DNA of 64,000 bases from Paenibacillus periandrae (GTDB lineage: Bacteria > Bacillota > Bacilli > Paenibacillales > NBRC-103111): positions 80,600-144,599 of the forward strand of contig NZ_JAJNMU010000025.1 of the NCBI RefSeq assembly GCF_022458865.1. The letters are read 5' to 3'. A model generated the notes under the pieces. The model worked only from the letters and a program-made list of their open reading frames with translations, was not told the DNA's origin and ran no database searches. The position numbers and the translations under genes were made by a program. This document shows positions 24,752 to 35,005 of this stretch, piece after piece. Within the stretch, counting starts at the first letter, position 1, and each line of letters opens with the position of its first letter.

Positions 24752-26299
24752 TCAGGTCTGATTACCTCTAATAATCTCTATAGGGATAACAACACTTTCC
24801 TTATCTATATTATTCCATATTCTTTTTACATTGAGCATCACAGAGAGAGAATGATTACTTGGTGAATGGTTTGGAAGTTTTGACCAAGGAACTATAAAAC
24901 GAATGCTATGTCCTTTTTCATTTTTTTTCATTTTAATACCATCTTTATCTACAATTATTCCTTTTATCTCCTGTTTTTCGTTAATATAACACCATTCAGA
25001 AAATAGTGGAGTCCCAAAATTAATTCTTACATATTCATTCACATATAGAAGATCATCCATTATTAATATATTAAAAGAAATATTTTCTGAATCCCAATCT
25101 ATAGTAATTTCAATTTCTAATTTTTTTATTTCTTTTGACCAATGTATAACTCTAGCTAAATTTTTATTCTTGTCCTTAGAATATGTACTATAAATGTTTT
25201 TTTTATTTAATGATGAAGTGATTATTTCATTTGCCCCAATATGATTTACAATAGCATCAATATTACGGTCTAGAAGCTGATAAGGATTGTTTAACGATAC
25301 CCAAGGCCCCCAAATTATTCCCACCATTTTTTGAGGAAATTGTACCCACTCTAATCTCTCTTCGCTAAAATTAAAGCTTGGGAGATTGCAACATTCAAAA
25401 AAAGCGATTAGTAGATGCCTGACAAAAGATACCGCTACCTTTGCATCGTATTTTTCTATTAATTCAAGTAATTTATTTTTATCAAATTTTTCATGTTTGC
25501 ATAAATCATTAATTTCAGCTAATTCACCTAATCTTAATAAGTCAACTTTATATGGCTCCCATACATAATCCTTAAAAATATGTGCGCATAAAATTAATAT
25601 CAACATACAAGGTTCTAATATCTTAATGTTATTTGTATCTACTGTAATACCAAAGGTTGAATTTTCGAGTAAATCGTTATAGTAAATTTTTGTAACTCTA
25701 AGTTCTTGATTTTTTTGAAACCAATAACCTTGAAATTGATCAGGTAAATAATCTTTTTGTTGTTGAACGATCTTTGGATAACTAAGGACCGGAAAATAGT
25801 TATGAACATCCATAACAATATTATTTCTAATCATATTGCCTATTTCATGAGGTGACAGAAACTCATTGGTATCAACAAAATTTATTGATGATAATCCCGC
25901 TTTTAGTAATTGAAATTCATTACAAAATAAATCTATATCTGTGGAATAACGAATACTTTGACTTTCTCCGGTTAATGCATAATATGAGAAGCCCTTAATT
26001 ACAATGTAAGATGAATTTCTGGAATCTATTACTTCATTCAGCTCATTTAATACTTTCATAAAATTCCTATTCCTTACCTCTATGTCATTTTGAAAATTAC
26101 TCAATTTCTCTATTAATTCATTACTAAATTTCTTTGGATAATCACTCTTCATTCTTTTCAGAAACCTACCTATTACACGTTGCTCTTTTAGTACTTGAAA
26201 TAAGATGTCGTCATCAGTAATGTTGACCTCATTTATATCCTGCGTTCCACCAACAGCCCATTTAGCAATTTCGTAATATTGACTATTCTCAATTTTCAT
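24752..26299 (-). CDS. Nucleotidyltransferase-fold protein (NTP_transf_5) with CBM9-like C-terminus
   Basis: The product has 515 residues. Residues 95-125 hold SSYIVIKGFSYYAL and IRYSTDIDLF, matching the uncharacterised nucleotidyltransferase family NTP_transf_5 (KG...R.DiDl with two metal-binding Asp). From about residue 395 to the end, KLEIEITIDWDSENISFNI and IRFIVPWSKLPNHSPSNHSL look like a beta-sandwich of the CBM9/DOMON type. NTP_transf_5 genes often accompany peptide-antibiotic clusters in this group of bacteria, but the function is not established. The ATG at 26299 follows AGAGGTGAC. Transferase substrate unknown. Confidence 0.7.
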   Translation of the reverse strand: MKIENSQYYEIAKWAVGGTQDINEVNITDDDILFQVLKEQRVIGRFLKRMKSDYPKKFSNELIEKLSNFQNDIEVRNRNFMKVLNELNEVIDSRNSSYIVIKGFSYYALTGESQSIRYSTDIDLFCNEFQLLKAGLSSINFVDTNEFLSPHEIGNMIRNNIVMDVHNYFPVLSYPKIVQQQKDYLPDQFQGYWFQKNQELRVTKIYYNDLLENSTFGITVDTNNIKILEPCMLILILCAHIFKDYVWEPYKVDLLRLGELAEINDLCKHEKFDKNKLLELIEKYDAKVAVSFVRHLLIAFFECCNLPSFNFSEERLEWVQFPQKMVGIIWGPWVSLNNPYQLLDRNIDAIVNHIGANEIITSSLNKKNIYSTYSKDKNKNLARVIHWSKEIKKLEIEITIDWDSENISFNILIMDDLLYVNEYVRINFGTPLFSEWCYINEKQEIKGIIVDKDGIKMKKNEKGHSIRFIVPWSKLPNHSPSNHSLSVMLNVKRIWNNIDKESVVIPIEIIRGNQT

Positions 26300-26499
26300 A
26301 TGTCACCTCTTATGCATATATTATTGAAAGTAAAAAATCACTAGCATTGCATTAAATTCGTCCATCATATTATACATATATTTCCATATATTATTATGCA
26401 AAAAAGTTGATCTCCTCAGAGAGGTAGCGTGTCCATTGTGTAATCTATGTAATATGTTTACCAATGACTTCAATATTGTTTTACATTTTTACGGTGTCT

Positions 26500-27060
26500 T
26501 CCTGCTGATGTTCGGCTGGGCTTTTAGTGAACCAGCTAATCTGATGCACAAGCCTATAACAAGACTTTTAACCAACGGTAGAGTTCCAGAAGACTATGTT
26601 TAGAGACCGTTTTCATTTTAAATGAGCACAAAGCATTTAAAAAGCATAAGAGCCAAACAACCTGGTTTATAACCGCTTGTACACTGGTTCCGTAAAAAGT
26701 TTTAATTCGGACATGCTGTTTCATATATTTAAAAAAGGTCATATAGCCCATCGTTCACGATAAATTTGCCCAATTTCATCCGCACACAATTCAAACCGGT
26801 TAGTTAGAATGGCATTTTACCGCTTTTCGAATCAATGGTATGGATGCCATTTTCCATTCATTTTTGCGACATTCCGATAGACCATTTCTGCGGTGAGTAG
26901 AACAGAATTTGTAGAACCAATTCCATGTTATGCTTGCAGTTCAACTTAGACGCATAAATCGATTGTATGCCCAAATCTTGTTGAAATTTTTTAGATAGCA
27001 CAGCAGCAGCAATTTCACGTACGTGTATGGACAGCTACTACATGTCATTTCATTGTGGAG
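26500..27060 (-). pseudogene. IS4-family transposase remnant (C-terminal part)
   Basis: Broken minus-strand frames give NRFELCADEIGQIYRERW and then FKYMKQHVRIKTFYGTSVQ followed by AVINQVVWLLCFLNA. The YREEW-like tail and K-Q-H-LRIKTFYGTS segment are diagnostic of IS4-type DDE transposases. Stops and frameshifts break the gene, and the N-terminal half is not readable. Lies between the nucleotidyltransferase gene and the ABC exporter genes. Confidence 0.65.
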
Positions 27061-27150
27061 GATTTTTTCATACGTTGACAATGATTGAATATCATGAATT
27101 TTCAGATAAATTTAATGCAATACAAATGAAAAATTATTACTCAATAAGTA

Positions 27151-27945
27151 TCACCCCCCTGCTCCTTGATATTTATTAAGACTATACATCCATAACTTAT
27201 AACCGATCCAATAACAAAATGGTCCTACTAAAGGTGAAAGCCAACTTCCGAATTGAAATATTGAAGATGACTCTTTTGCCAATATTAATGTGCTTGGAAA
27301 AAAGTTAACGAATGCTAATGGAACAACAAAGACTATTATAACTTGAATAAACACCACATAAATAGAAATAGGATATGAAATAAATTCCTTTAATCGGAAA
27401 AATAAATCAAACATGAAAGCCGTCCGGACCCACACGAAGGAGCAAGCACCAATTATAGTCATGATCCCAGCTTGTATCATTGCGCCACTAAAGAGAATGA
27501 TTATAAAATATACCAATTTAATCCAGGTCCATTCAATATTTAACTGGATCAATGTCCAAATAAGAATAGAGCCGGAAATAATCATGTGAGCTATGTACGC
27601 AAGATTAAAACCTCTAGATACCAGATAAAAATATGGATTTACTGGTTTAACTAATACGATTTCAAATGTACCATTTCTTACATGGCCTTCGAGCTCACGC
27701 ATTTGTACATATGAGAAAGCGGCTCCCAAGGCGTAGGTGAATAAACCCATACTGTAAAGAAGTGCAACTTCCGGCCAAGACCATCCTCCAATGGTTTCAA
27801 ACCTTTTAAGAAAAAGCCAAAGGATTAAATAACTTGCACCATAATTAATAATTTGCGCGATTGCATTCAAGAAAAAATTTGCGCGATATTCCATTTTCTG
27901 TTTCATTAGTAACTGAACCAATTTGCCAAACAAAGACCAAGTCAT
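27151..27945 (-). CDS. ABC-2 family permease (second subunit)
   Basis: The product has 264 residues with about six hydrophobic segments and the ABC-2 permease features RELEGHVRNGTFEIVLVKPVNPYFYL (about residues 85-110). It matches the COG3694-type permease that pairs with a COG4587 permease and a COG4586 ATPase. This exact trio occurs here in order. It exports an unknown substrate from the cytoplasmic membrane; the cluster product is a candidate. Starts 19 bases after the stop of the partner permease. Confidence 0.85.
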   Translation of the reverse strand: MTWSLFGKLVQLLMKQKMEYRANFFLNAIAQIINYGASYLILWLFLKRFETIGGWSWPEVALLYSMGLFTYALGAAFSYVQMRELEGHVRNGTFEIVLVKPVNPYFYLVSRGFNLAYIAHMIISGSILIWTLIQLNIEWTWIKLVYFIIILFSGAMIQAGIMTIIGACSFVWVRTAFMFDLFFRLKEFISYPISIYVVFIQVIIVFVVPLAFVNFFPSTLILAKESSSIFQFGSWLSPLVGPFCYWIGYKLWMYSLNKYQGAGG

Positions 27946-27964
27946 GTTGATACCCCTTTACATT

Positions 27965-28753
27965 TTATCCACCTTGTACAACGAGCCTGCGAATTGCTTT
28001 CCGCCATAACCAATTGACCAATAGAAATAAACCCGCTATCCAAGTCATTCCAATCAATAAAGTATCACCGATTTGTTCTTTTGGAATATATCCCATGTAT
28101 ATTGCAGCAGGAACATAACCAAGGAACTGAAATGGTAGCGATCGGGCGATTAAAGCCCATGATTCGGGATAAAACCATAACGGTAGGAATGATCCGGAAA
28201 ATAAAATCAATAACCCACCTACGATCCATTCAAGTGAAAAGCTAGTCAGAATCCAAAAAGCAATTAATGAAATCAAATAGCCAAGGAAGAATGATAGTAT
28301 CAAGGCAATTAATAAAGATATTATAAATCCTACAAAATGATTAAAACTAACCGGCGCTTTAATGCCAAAAGCTATCCAAGATATAAGAAAAGACGGAATA
28401 ACGACAAACACAAACTGGTAGGCAACAGAACCTAATCCATCTGAAAAAAGATACAAAGGATAAGATAAGGGCTTTAATAGTTCCGAAGCGATGCTACCAG
28501 TAGTAAGGCTATCATTTACTTTTCTACTGACGTTATGGAGCAGTAAAGATAAAATCAAGGTGTTCAATATGCTATAAGTGACCATTTGTTCCAGTGAAAT
28601 ACCAATCACACTTCCGCTTCCGATTACGGCCTTCCAGATGGAAACTTGGATGAATATCGTTACAAAGTTTCCTATCGTTTTAAGCCATACCTCTGAACGG
28701 TATGCTAAGTTATTAGAAAAGGACTTCAGACCAAAAAAAATATAAGTTTTCAT
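27965..28753 (-). CDS. ABC-2 family permease (first subunit)
   Basis: The product has 262 residues and six predicted membrane segments. A short coupling-helix-like region SRKVNDSLTTGSIASELLKPL near residue 85 and FSGSFLPLWFYPESW in the last third are typical of the COG4587 ABC-2 permease. Lies between the ATPase and the second permease, all on the minus strand and closely spaced. Confidence 0.85.
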   Translation of the reverse strand: MKTYIFFGLKSFSNNLAYRSEVWLKTIGNFVTIFIQVSIWKAVIGSGSVIGISLEQMVTYSILNTLILSLLLHNVSRKVNDSLTTGSIASELLKPLSYPLYLFSDGLGSVAYQFVFVVIPSFLISWIAFGIKAPVSFNHFVGFIISLLIALILSFFLGYLISLIAFWILTSFSLEWIVGGLLILFSGSFLPLWFYPESWALIARSLPFQFLGYVPAAIYMGYIPKEQIGDTLLIGMTWIAGLFLLVNWLWRKAIRRLVVQGG

Positions 28754-28778
28754 ACCGTCTCCTTCTTACCAAAAACTT

Positions 28779-29777
28779 CTATTCGTTAATAGAAGTGGTT
28801 TCTAGATTCTCGTAAAGTGTCCGTATCACTGATTCAATATCTGAATCTTCCAATGAAACATCTTCCACAGGATATTTCTCTGCTATTTTACTCACCCATT
28901 CGAATGCGCTTTCTTTTCCTCTCTCGAGCACAAATGTTTTTCTAAGACCTTGATCTTTCACCAATATAGTACCAGGAAAATCAATATTCCCAATATCATG
29001 CCGAAAATCAATCGTTATTTTTCGTTCGTTACCTATTTGTGTACGGAGATCAGAAACTTTTCCATCATAAACAAGATCTCCCTTGTTTACTATGATCATT
29101 CTTGGACAAATTTCCTCAATATCTTTTAAATCATGAGTGGTTAATATGATGGTTACTTTCCTTTCGGAATTAACTTTTTTAAGAAAATTTCTAATTTGAT
29201 CTTTAGCAAACAAGTCCAGACCAATGGTTGGCTCATCAAGAAAAAGAATCCTCGGTTCATGCAATAAAGCCATCGCAATCTCAACACGCATACGCTGCCC
29301 CAAACTAAGTTGTCTGACAGGCTTATGAATAAATTCTTGTATACCCAAAATTTCAACACAATAATTAAGATTATCATGAAACCGTTTGTTTTCTATCTTA
29401 TAGATGTGTTTATGCAAATCAAAAGAGTCCTCGACCGGTAAATCCCACCATAATTGACTGCGTTGTCCGAATACAACACCAATTTCTTGAGCATTTTTTT
29501 TCCTTGATGTATGAGGAGTATTTCCCATAACTTGCAGCACTCCACTTGTAGGAACAAGTATCCCTGTCATCATTTTAATCATGGTTGATTTACCCGCACC
29601 GTTAGTACCCAAATAACCTACACTTTCGCCTTCCCTAATTTCAAATGATATTCCGTTTACTGCTGTATGCTCCGTATATTCGCGTGTGATTAAGCTACGT
29701 AAGGAACCTATAACCCCTGGAAATCTTCGATATTGACGAAATACCTTTACTGCTTCATTAACACGAATGATACTCAT
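28779..29777 (-). CDS. ABC transporter ATP-binding protein
   Basis: The product has 332 residues from the ATG at 29777, chosen for AAGGAG upstream. The longer frame to 29867 has no binding site. Walker A is GTNGAGKST, the signature LSLGQRMRVEIA, and Walker B ILFLDEPTIGLD, with the H-loop TTHDLKDIEE. The extended C-terminal part after the H-loop is usual for the COG4586 group of drug and polysaccharide exporters. It is the first gene of the three-gene exporter operon. Confidence 0.9.
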   Translation of the reverse strand: MSIIRVNEAVKVFRQYRRFPGVIGSLRSLITREYTEHTAVNGISFEIREGESVGYLGTNGAGKSTMIKMMTGILVPTSGVLQVMGNTPHTSRKKNAQEIGVVFGQRSQLWWDLPVEDSFDLHKHIYKIENKRFHDNLNYCVEILGIQEFIHKPVRQLSLGQRMRVEIAMALLHEPRILFLDEPTIGLDLFAKDQIRNFLKKVNSERKVTIILTTHDLKDIEEICPRMIIVNKGDLVYDGKVSDLRTQIGNERKITIDFRHDIGNIDFPGTILVKDQGLRKTFVLERGKESAFEWVSKIAEKYPVEDVSLEDSDIESVIRTLYENLETTSINE

Positions 29778-29867
29778 TTCAGTTCTCCTTTTCCACATCT
29801 TCCTGTCTAAGCGAATATTACCATTATATCCCTTGTACTTCCAGAGACGGAAATTGACTATATGCAT

Positions 29868-30880
29868 AAATCTGCTTTAAATTAATAAAAATCACTATAT
29901 TAAGATTAAAAAGATCAAATTATGTCTCTTTTTAAAAGATAATGTCCGTAATTTTATATGGGACATCCGCGGTTAAACTTATTATACGAATACTGATCTT
30001 CAGAATGTGGTGCTATAAGATGAGATTTGATTCATATTCCTAGTGATGCGACCATTAAGCCACGAGCTTGCATCAGCTAAGTACCAGTTCCGGTAACCAT
30101 CATATTCCTCGAAATTGGCTTAGTCCGTTTGGATATTCTCATTCATCTTGCTTACGACATCGCGGCAGACATTTAAAGCTGTCTATGGCTAAAGCCTTAG
30201 CAAAATTCACAATAAACCACTGCATTCTATTGTTGGAAGACATAATCAAACTGACGATTTTTGCCTTGCTTAAATCCCTTTGTTGCTCCGATGGTTCCCA
30301 AGCGGTGTCCTTGCGGATTATCCGGTCCCGGCTCTCTTCCCCCGTTTCCTTGTCCAACCGGATATCCACATATTTGTTGGAATATATGGAATTACCACCT
30401 TCCCTTATTTATTCGTCCAAAAATGCCTCAATGCTGTTCCATTTGGGTTGCAGCCCTTTTTTGATCTTCAGATTATGGTATGCTGGGGTCCCCGAATTCC
30501 CCCGTGATCATCTCGATCAACCATTCTCCTCCTCAGCCCAAAACGATATTCTTTGCTTCCACCGCCCACTCGGACGATGCAGTCCGCAGGATCTAGTCGA
30601 TTTCTTTCCCCCTGTCCTTCTTGTCTAGGTATTTTTCTTTCTTATCCGAGCAGGTGTGGGCCAGTAGCAAGCTGCTGCAGCTCCTCCGCTGCAACCCCGA
30701 TCAATTGAGGCTGCCCGCTTCCATAAGAACCTGGAGCGCACACTGCCGCTGCTCCATACTCCGCCGCCGAGGTGCTTCGAATCAATTACGGCGGGTCACA
30801 CCCACTTCTTGTCTTATAAGCTAATTACCTTCGTCACTGGGGACTTTCACTCTGTAGATAGCGCCCATGCTGGGCGCAAA
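29868..30880. other. Gap with unresolved gene debris
   Basis: About 1 kb without an intact gene. Minus-strand frames give peptide-like pieces, such as LKIKKGLQPKWNSIEAFLDE then a stop and YVDIRLDKETGEESRDRII (30200-30500), and a GAAAVCAPGSYGSGQPQLIG piece near 30700. These suggest one or two decayed genes of unknown kind. The right half is more GC-rich than its surroundings. A short palindrome GCGCCCA/TGGGCGC lies at 30861-30877. Confidence 0.4.
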
Positions 30881-30883
30881 CTA

Positions 30884-30913
30884 AAAAGGGCTGCATTAGG
30901 CTGCAGCCCTTTT
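30884..30913 (-). terminator. Intrinsic terminator after the transfer operon
   Basis: AAAAGGGCTGCA and its complement TGCAGCCCTTTT form a 12-bp stem with a 6-base loop just past the stop of the last operon gene (30921). T-runs lie on both strands, so it could end transcription from either side. Confidence 0.85.
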
Positions 30914-30920
30914 CTTCTAA

Positions 30921-33900
30921 CTATTTATCTCGCTTCAATACCCAAAATTCATCAACAGTATTATCTAGAATGTCAACTGGGACTACTGCCGTTTTTATCG
31001 TTCCGTTCGAAAAAGTCACTGTAAATGTAAACACAGCAGCTCCGCTAGTTAACTTTTTAAAATTCTCATTCCACATTTCACCATCCCAAGAATTATGTGA
31101 AATATTTGGAATGAGCAAGAATGGATCCGCATTCCGATTCCAAGTTACAACAACTGTCTGAGCGATATCAGAACTTGCCGGGTCGATAATCGTTGTATCT
31201 GCATGTAACAAGAATGGTTCTCCTGCAAGAAATTGTTCCCGTTTCCATGGCATTTCTGGATTCGGACCTTTAGAAAGATTGAATTCCTGACGCAAAATAT
31301 CCCATCTTGGTATGTGCCTTACAGAACCAGTAATCGTGAGTGGCAAAACGGTTATCACATGCGAAACTGAATCGCTCAATCCATAAGGGTCTGTAACCGT
31401 TAGCGTAACGGTGTTATCACCTGGGTTATACCTAGTCGAATTACCGTCTATAACAGCATTCTGAGTGTTCTGACTGGATGTGTATCCATTGGGCCCTGTA
31501 ATCAACCATTGACTTGTTAATGCATCGCCATCAGGGTCCGTTGATTGATTTATGATTGTGATCGTATCCCCTTCGTAAGCTGGCTTGGGTGTCCAATCAA
31601 ATTTGGCAACCGGGGGCCGATTGATCATAAACCACGTTTGTGGCGACCAATTCGATTCAGCCCCATACTGGTCCCAGATTTTCACGCGGACCCTCATTTT
31701 TTGTCCGGTTGGTAGATCAATGGGAACTGTCATTCTCCCGGTTGTAGAGGTCGTGTTCTGCCACGTTTTCCCCGAATCGTAAATCATCACATCATTGGCC
31801 TCGTTTGTAATCTGGATCTGATACCAATACAGCACGTATCCGATATCCGGATCGGTTTGATACCACGTTAGCTCGGGCCGCAGCGTGTTTATGATGTTGG
31901 GAGCTGCTTGCGTTCCGTAAGGAAAGGTCATATAGGCAGATGGTGGGCTGTTCGTAGACATCCATCCGATATTACTCCAATCGGACCAATCTTCCCCATC
32001 GCTGACTTGTACCTGCCACCAATATTTTTGTCCCATCGCAAGTGGAGTTTCCATCGTCCAGGCCCAACTTGTTAAGGGTGTACTCATGTCACGATTTTTG
32101 ACGCACTCTACCGGATTATTCGATACATCGTACACACATAAATTAAAAGTAGAAAATATCGTGTTCGAATCGATATCGGCCTGATTCCAAGAAAGGGTAG
32201 GCTGCAGCGAAACGTGTGAAGGCTCCGAATAGCTTCCATTCGGGAAGATGATCGATACCGTCGGTGGATGATTCCGAGCTACCGGCTGATCGATCTGGAT
32301 GGTCTGAACGTACCAATCGGACCATGCTTTGTCCTCGTCTCTAACAGCCATAGCAACAGTGTATTCCCCGCCCTCTAAAGGTCTGATGAGCTTGCTATCC
32401 TTCTTCACGCCGGATGGGGTGATGTAATAAAACTTTTTGGCATAAATCCCGTTGTTGGCTGCATAGGGCGCTTGACAATTGCCGTGTGCGTAGCAACGGT
32501 CTGGATCAAAGCTCAGGTCCGTCCATCCAACTGTTCCGTCCGATTCGATATGGAGGGTGAATGGCGCTTCAGGTATCCGATGCACAATTAAGTACTGCTC
32601 GTAATCCTCCGAATATTTGCGATACGAATCAAACGCAGCGTTATCTGGCCTTGGATTATCCGGCACCCGATATTTGAGCTTATATAAACCAACCTTGTCA
32701 AACTGTGGAACGGGATTGGTCACGGTTTGGCCATGCATCGACGATAAGCCAAAATCCGCATCATAGGGTGCCCAGGTGTACGGTAGGAATCGATTTGGAT
32801 CAACGTGGTCAATGTACCACTGCGTTCCCGGAGCATACATCGCATCCCTTTCCGGATCGTCATAGGTAGTTTCATACGTAATGGGTGTATTGACGATCGC
32901 AGCGCCCGGTGTATCGTAGCTCAGATCCGACTCGGACCACATGTAGCTAATGCCTTTAAATTCGGTATTATCGGCTGTTGAATACGGACCCAGCGTACCG
33001 GATGTAAACGTGTTATCTACCACATCGATGATAAGTCCATTTTTTTCATAGACCTTGATATGCGTGCCTGTTATTTTAATTTTAAAAGCTACCTGTTGTT
33101 CATTAGCTAAGTAATGGCTCGCGGGTTGAGAAATTGCGGTCTTCCTGCCGTTTACGATACGAAACAGCTGAACAGTATCTTTATATACTTCGACTCGATA
33201 CATATTTTGGTGATTTTGAATTCGGAATCCCATACCCGCATGATAATCAGGCCCGTCCAGCTTGGCGAACTTCATAGTCCATGAAATCGTACCGTTGAGC
33301 ACCTGTTGAGAAGAAGGATTGAACAGTTGGCCGAATGTAATAGGTTCGTTACTGTAGGGTGATTGTCCTGTACTCGGCTTGTAGCCGTAGGATATCGAAT
33401 ATTCGACTCCAGCTTTAGTCGTGGAACCTCCAATATACCTTGTGCTGCTAGTAGGTAGTTGATTGCTTCGAGGTTGTGGATTAATTTCAACCCCGGAAAC
33501 AAGGTCAATTGTCTTGCCAGTAATCCGGTGTGTGCCATAGCCATTCCTATAGGTTGTATAATCTTTGTAACCATCAGAGGTACTTGTGCCTTCCGACCAT
33601 TCGAAGAAATCTGCAGGCTTGGTTGTCGTTACCGCACTTGTACTCAGATTTTCGTAGTAGTAATTACAACCAGCAGGTGTCTCATATTCAGAATCATAAG
33701 GCCAACAATAGGATAAACCAACATATTTTTGATCAGCTGATACTCCGCCTCCGATAAATCCATTGATATAATCATGAGCTGCAATTTGTTTAACAATAGA
33801 AGGAAATCCAGTTTCAGCATCCCATCTAATTAAGTGGGGTTTATTGTTAATTCTGCTTAAAGTATAATAGTTGCCTTTCGGATCTCCAGCAGGTGCCCAA

Positions 33901-34943
33901 TACCCGATATCCTCGTCATCCACACTTCGCTTAGCCCCACTGGACGTTCCTAAAATTTGATCCAAGCCGTCAGGTAGATACGCGATATAGCCATTCTGTG
34001 ACGTGTTGCCGGGATTTGATCTGGGCTCGGCAGGAATATTATCAAATGATTCTGTCTTATAGGGGGTAGCCATGTTATCAGGCTTAAACGATTTAATTGT
34101 CCTGGTAGTAAGATTAATTTCCTTAAAATCTGAATTAAACCGCATACGGGCATAGCGACCAAGCTCATCCCCATTACTAAATGTTCCTCGTGCGCCCGTA
34201 TAAGATGGTCTACCTGAATCGATTTCTATCATAAAACTTCCAGATGCCGATGCCGATGCTCTTAATGCAAGAAGATCATCAATTCGGTACCTCCACCAAT
34301 ATTCATTATATTGATATCTACTCCCACCTGTATTTCTAGGCGAAACTATAGTTCGGAACATAATTTCTCCTAAATCTTTGCGCACATACATCACTGGAGC
34401 GCTACCATTAACTGCAAAGGGGCTCAGTAGTATTGGATCGTGCGTATCTCCTAGTAGATAATGCTTACCATAATTCGTATCTGCAAATGTCGCGCTACTT
34501 ACATATTCTCCTTGACCCAAATAATGGTAAGGCGCGGCCCCACCGTAAGGTAATTTAATCTCCTTTGGATCAAGATCCATATTTTCGGCTCCTATCGGCA
34601 AGGAGAATTTACTATGCACTCCATTGCCCATCCTAGCGCTTATTAATCGACCATCAGCAGATGCAAACCACCCATTGTTGATCCATGACTTATCCAAGCT
34701 GGTATTCGTCCAGTTCATAAAATCGGACGCTAGGAAGGGAGTTACATTGATGGGCATAGGCTCTGTGGCAATACCTGTAGCTGTAAAGGTGGCTTCCGGA
34801 TTATCATTGGTCACCTTTACAGGGAAATGCTTCGTTGCCCTATCTCCAATGGCGTGAAGAGGCATCGAGTCAACAAAAAGGGAGAGAAATAAAAGAACGG
34901 CCATGACGCTGTATAACCATTTATTTTTTTGTTTCCGAAACAA
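30921..34943 (-). CDS. Large secreted surface protein with Fn3-like and PKD domains
   Basis: The product has 1340 residues. A signal peptide (KKQ-rich start, then SVMAVLLFLSLFVDSMPLHA) ends near residue 32. The middle part (about 80-700) is aromatic- and Asn-rich and resembles a beta-propeller or lectin-like region without a family I can name. Residues about 900-1120 hold two Fn3-like modules (SLQPTLSWNQ, WWQVQVSDGEDWS, TLRPELTWYQTD). A PKD domain lies near 1130-1210 (AKFDWTPKPAYEGDTITI, STDPDGDALTS). The start is TTG at 34943 with AGGAGGGA. Likely an extracellular adhesin or a tip/stalk component of the Tad-like apparatus. No sortase motif was seen. Confidence 0.7.
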   Translation of the reverse strand: MFRKQKNKWLYSVMAVLLFLSLFVDSMPLHAIGDRATKHFPVKVTNDNPEATFTATGIATEPMPINVTPFLASDFMNWTNTSLDKSWINNGWFASADGRLISARMGNGVHSKFSLPIGAENMDLDPKEIKLPYGGAAPYHYLGQGEYVSSATFADTNYGKHYLLGDTHDPILLSPFAVNGSAPVMYVRKDLGEIMFRTIVSPRNTGGSRYQYNEYWWRYRIDDLLALRASASASGSFMIEIDSGRPSYTGARGTFSNGDELGRYARMRFNSDFKEINLTTRTIKSFKPDNMATPYKTESFDNIPAEPRSNPGNTSQNGYIAYLPDGLDQILGTSSGAKRSVDDEDIGYWAPAGDPKGNYYTLSRINNKPHLIRWDAETGFPSIVKQIAAHDYINGFIGGGVSADQKYVGLSYCWPYDSEYETPAGCNYYYENLSTSAVTTTKPADFFEWSEGTSTSDGYKDYTTYRNGYGTHRITGKTIDLVSGVEINPQPRSNQLPTSSTRYIGGSTTKAGVEYSISYGYKPSTGQSPYSNEPITFGQLFNPSSQQVLNGTISWTMKFAKLDGPDYHAGMGFRIQNHQNMYRVEVYKDTVQLFRIVNGRKTAISQPASHYLANEQQVAFKIKITGTHIKVYEKNGLIIDVVDNTFTSGTLGPYSTADNTEFKGISYMWSESDLSYDTPGAAIVNTPITYETTYDDPERDAMYAPGTQWYIDHVDPNRFLPYTWAPYDADFGLSSMHGQTVTNPVPQFDKVGLYKLKYRVPDNPRPDNAAFDSYRKYSEDYEQYLIVHRIPEAPFTLHIESDGTVGWTDLSFDPDRCYAHGNCQAPYAANNGIYAKKFYYITPSGVKKDSKLIRPLEGGEYTVAMAVRDEDKAWSDWYVQTIQIDQPVARNHPPTVSIIFPNGSYSEPSHVSLQPTLSWNQADIDSNTIFSTFNLCVYDVSNNPVECVKNRDMSTPLTSWAWTMETPLAMGQKYWWQVQVSDGEDWSDWSNIGWMSTNSPPSAYMTFPYGTQAAPNIINTLRPELTWYQTDPDIGYVLYWYQIQITNEANDVMIYDSGKTWQNTTSTTGRMTVPIDLPTGQKMRVRVKIWDQYGAESNWSPQTWFMINRPPVAKFDWTPKPAYEGDTITIINQSTDPDGDALTSQWLITGPNGYTSSQNTQNAVIDGNSTRYNPGDNTVTLTVTDPYGLSDSVSHVITVLPLTITGSVRHIPRWDILRQEFNLSKGPNPEMPWKREQFLAGEPFLLHADTTIIDPASSDIAQTVVVTWNRNADPFLLIPNISHNSWDGEMWNENFKKLTSGAAVFTFTVTFSNGTIKTAVVPVDILDNTVDEFWVLKRDK

Positions 34944-34967
34944 TGTTGTCCCTCCTAACCAAGTTGA

Positions 34968-34996
34968 ATAGGTGGGCCGATTACGGTCCCACCTAT
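34968..34996 (-). promoter_or_regulatory. Intercistronic hairpin
   Basis: ATAGGTGGGACCG and its near-exact complement form a 12-13-bp stem with a 4-base loop between the two large secreted-protein genes. It precedes the AGGAGGG of the downstream gene, as in the other gaps of this operon. Confidence 0.6.
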
Positions 34997-35005
34997 TTTC
35001 AAAAA

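Noticed and set aside
9601..29777. Lasso-peptide or other RiPP cluster (HPr-kinase-like, nucleotidyltransferase, ABC exporter, radical SAM)
   Set aside because: No precursor peptide, lasso cyclase, leader peptidase or RRE protein could be found, and the CMP-hydrolase-type gene points to a nucleoside pathway instead.
27151..29777. Exporter proven to carry the nucleoside product
   Set aside because: The trio is a generic ABC-2 exporter. Proximity is suggestive only, and IS remnants lie in between.
30068..30628. 186-codon plus-strand frame
   Set aside because: Low-quality composition, no binding site, and the opposite strand reads more like the remains of a protein.
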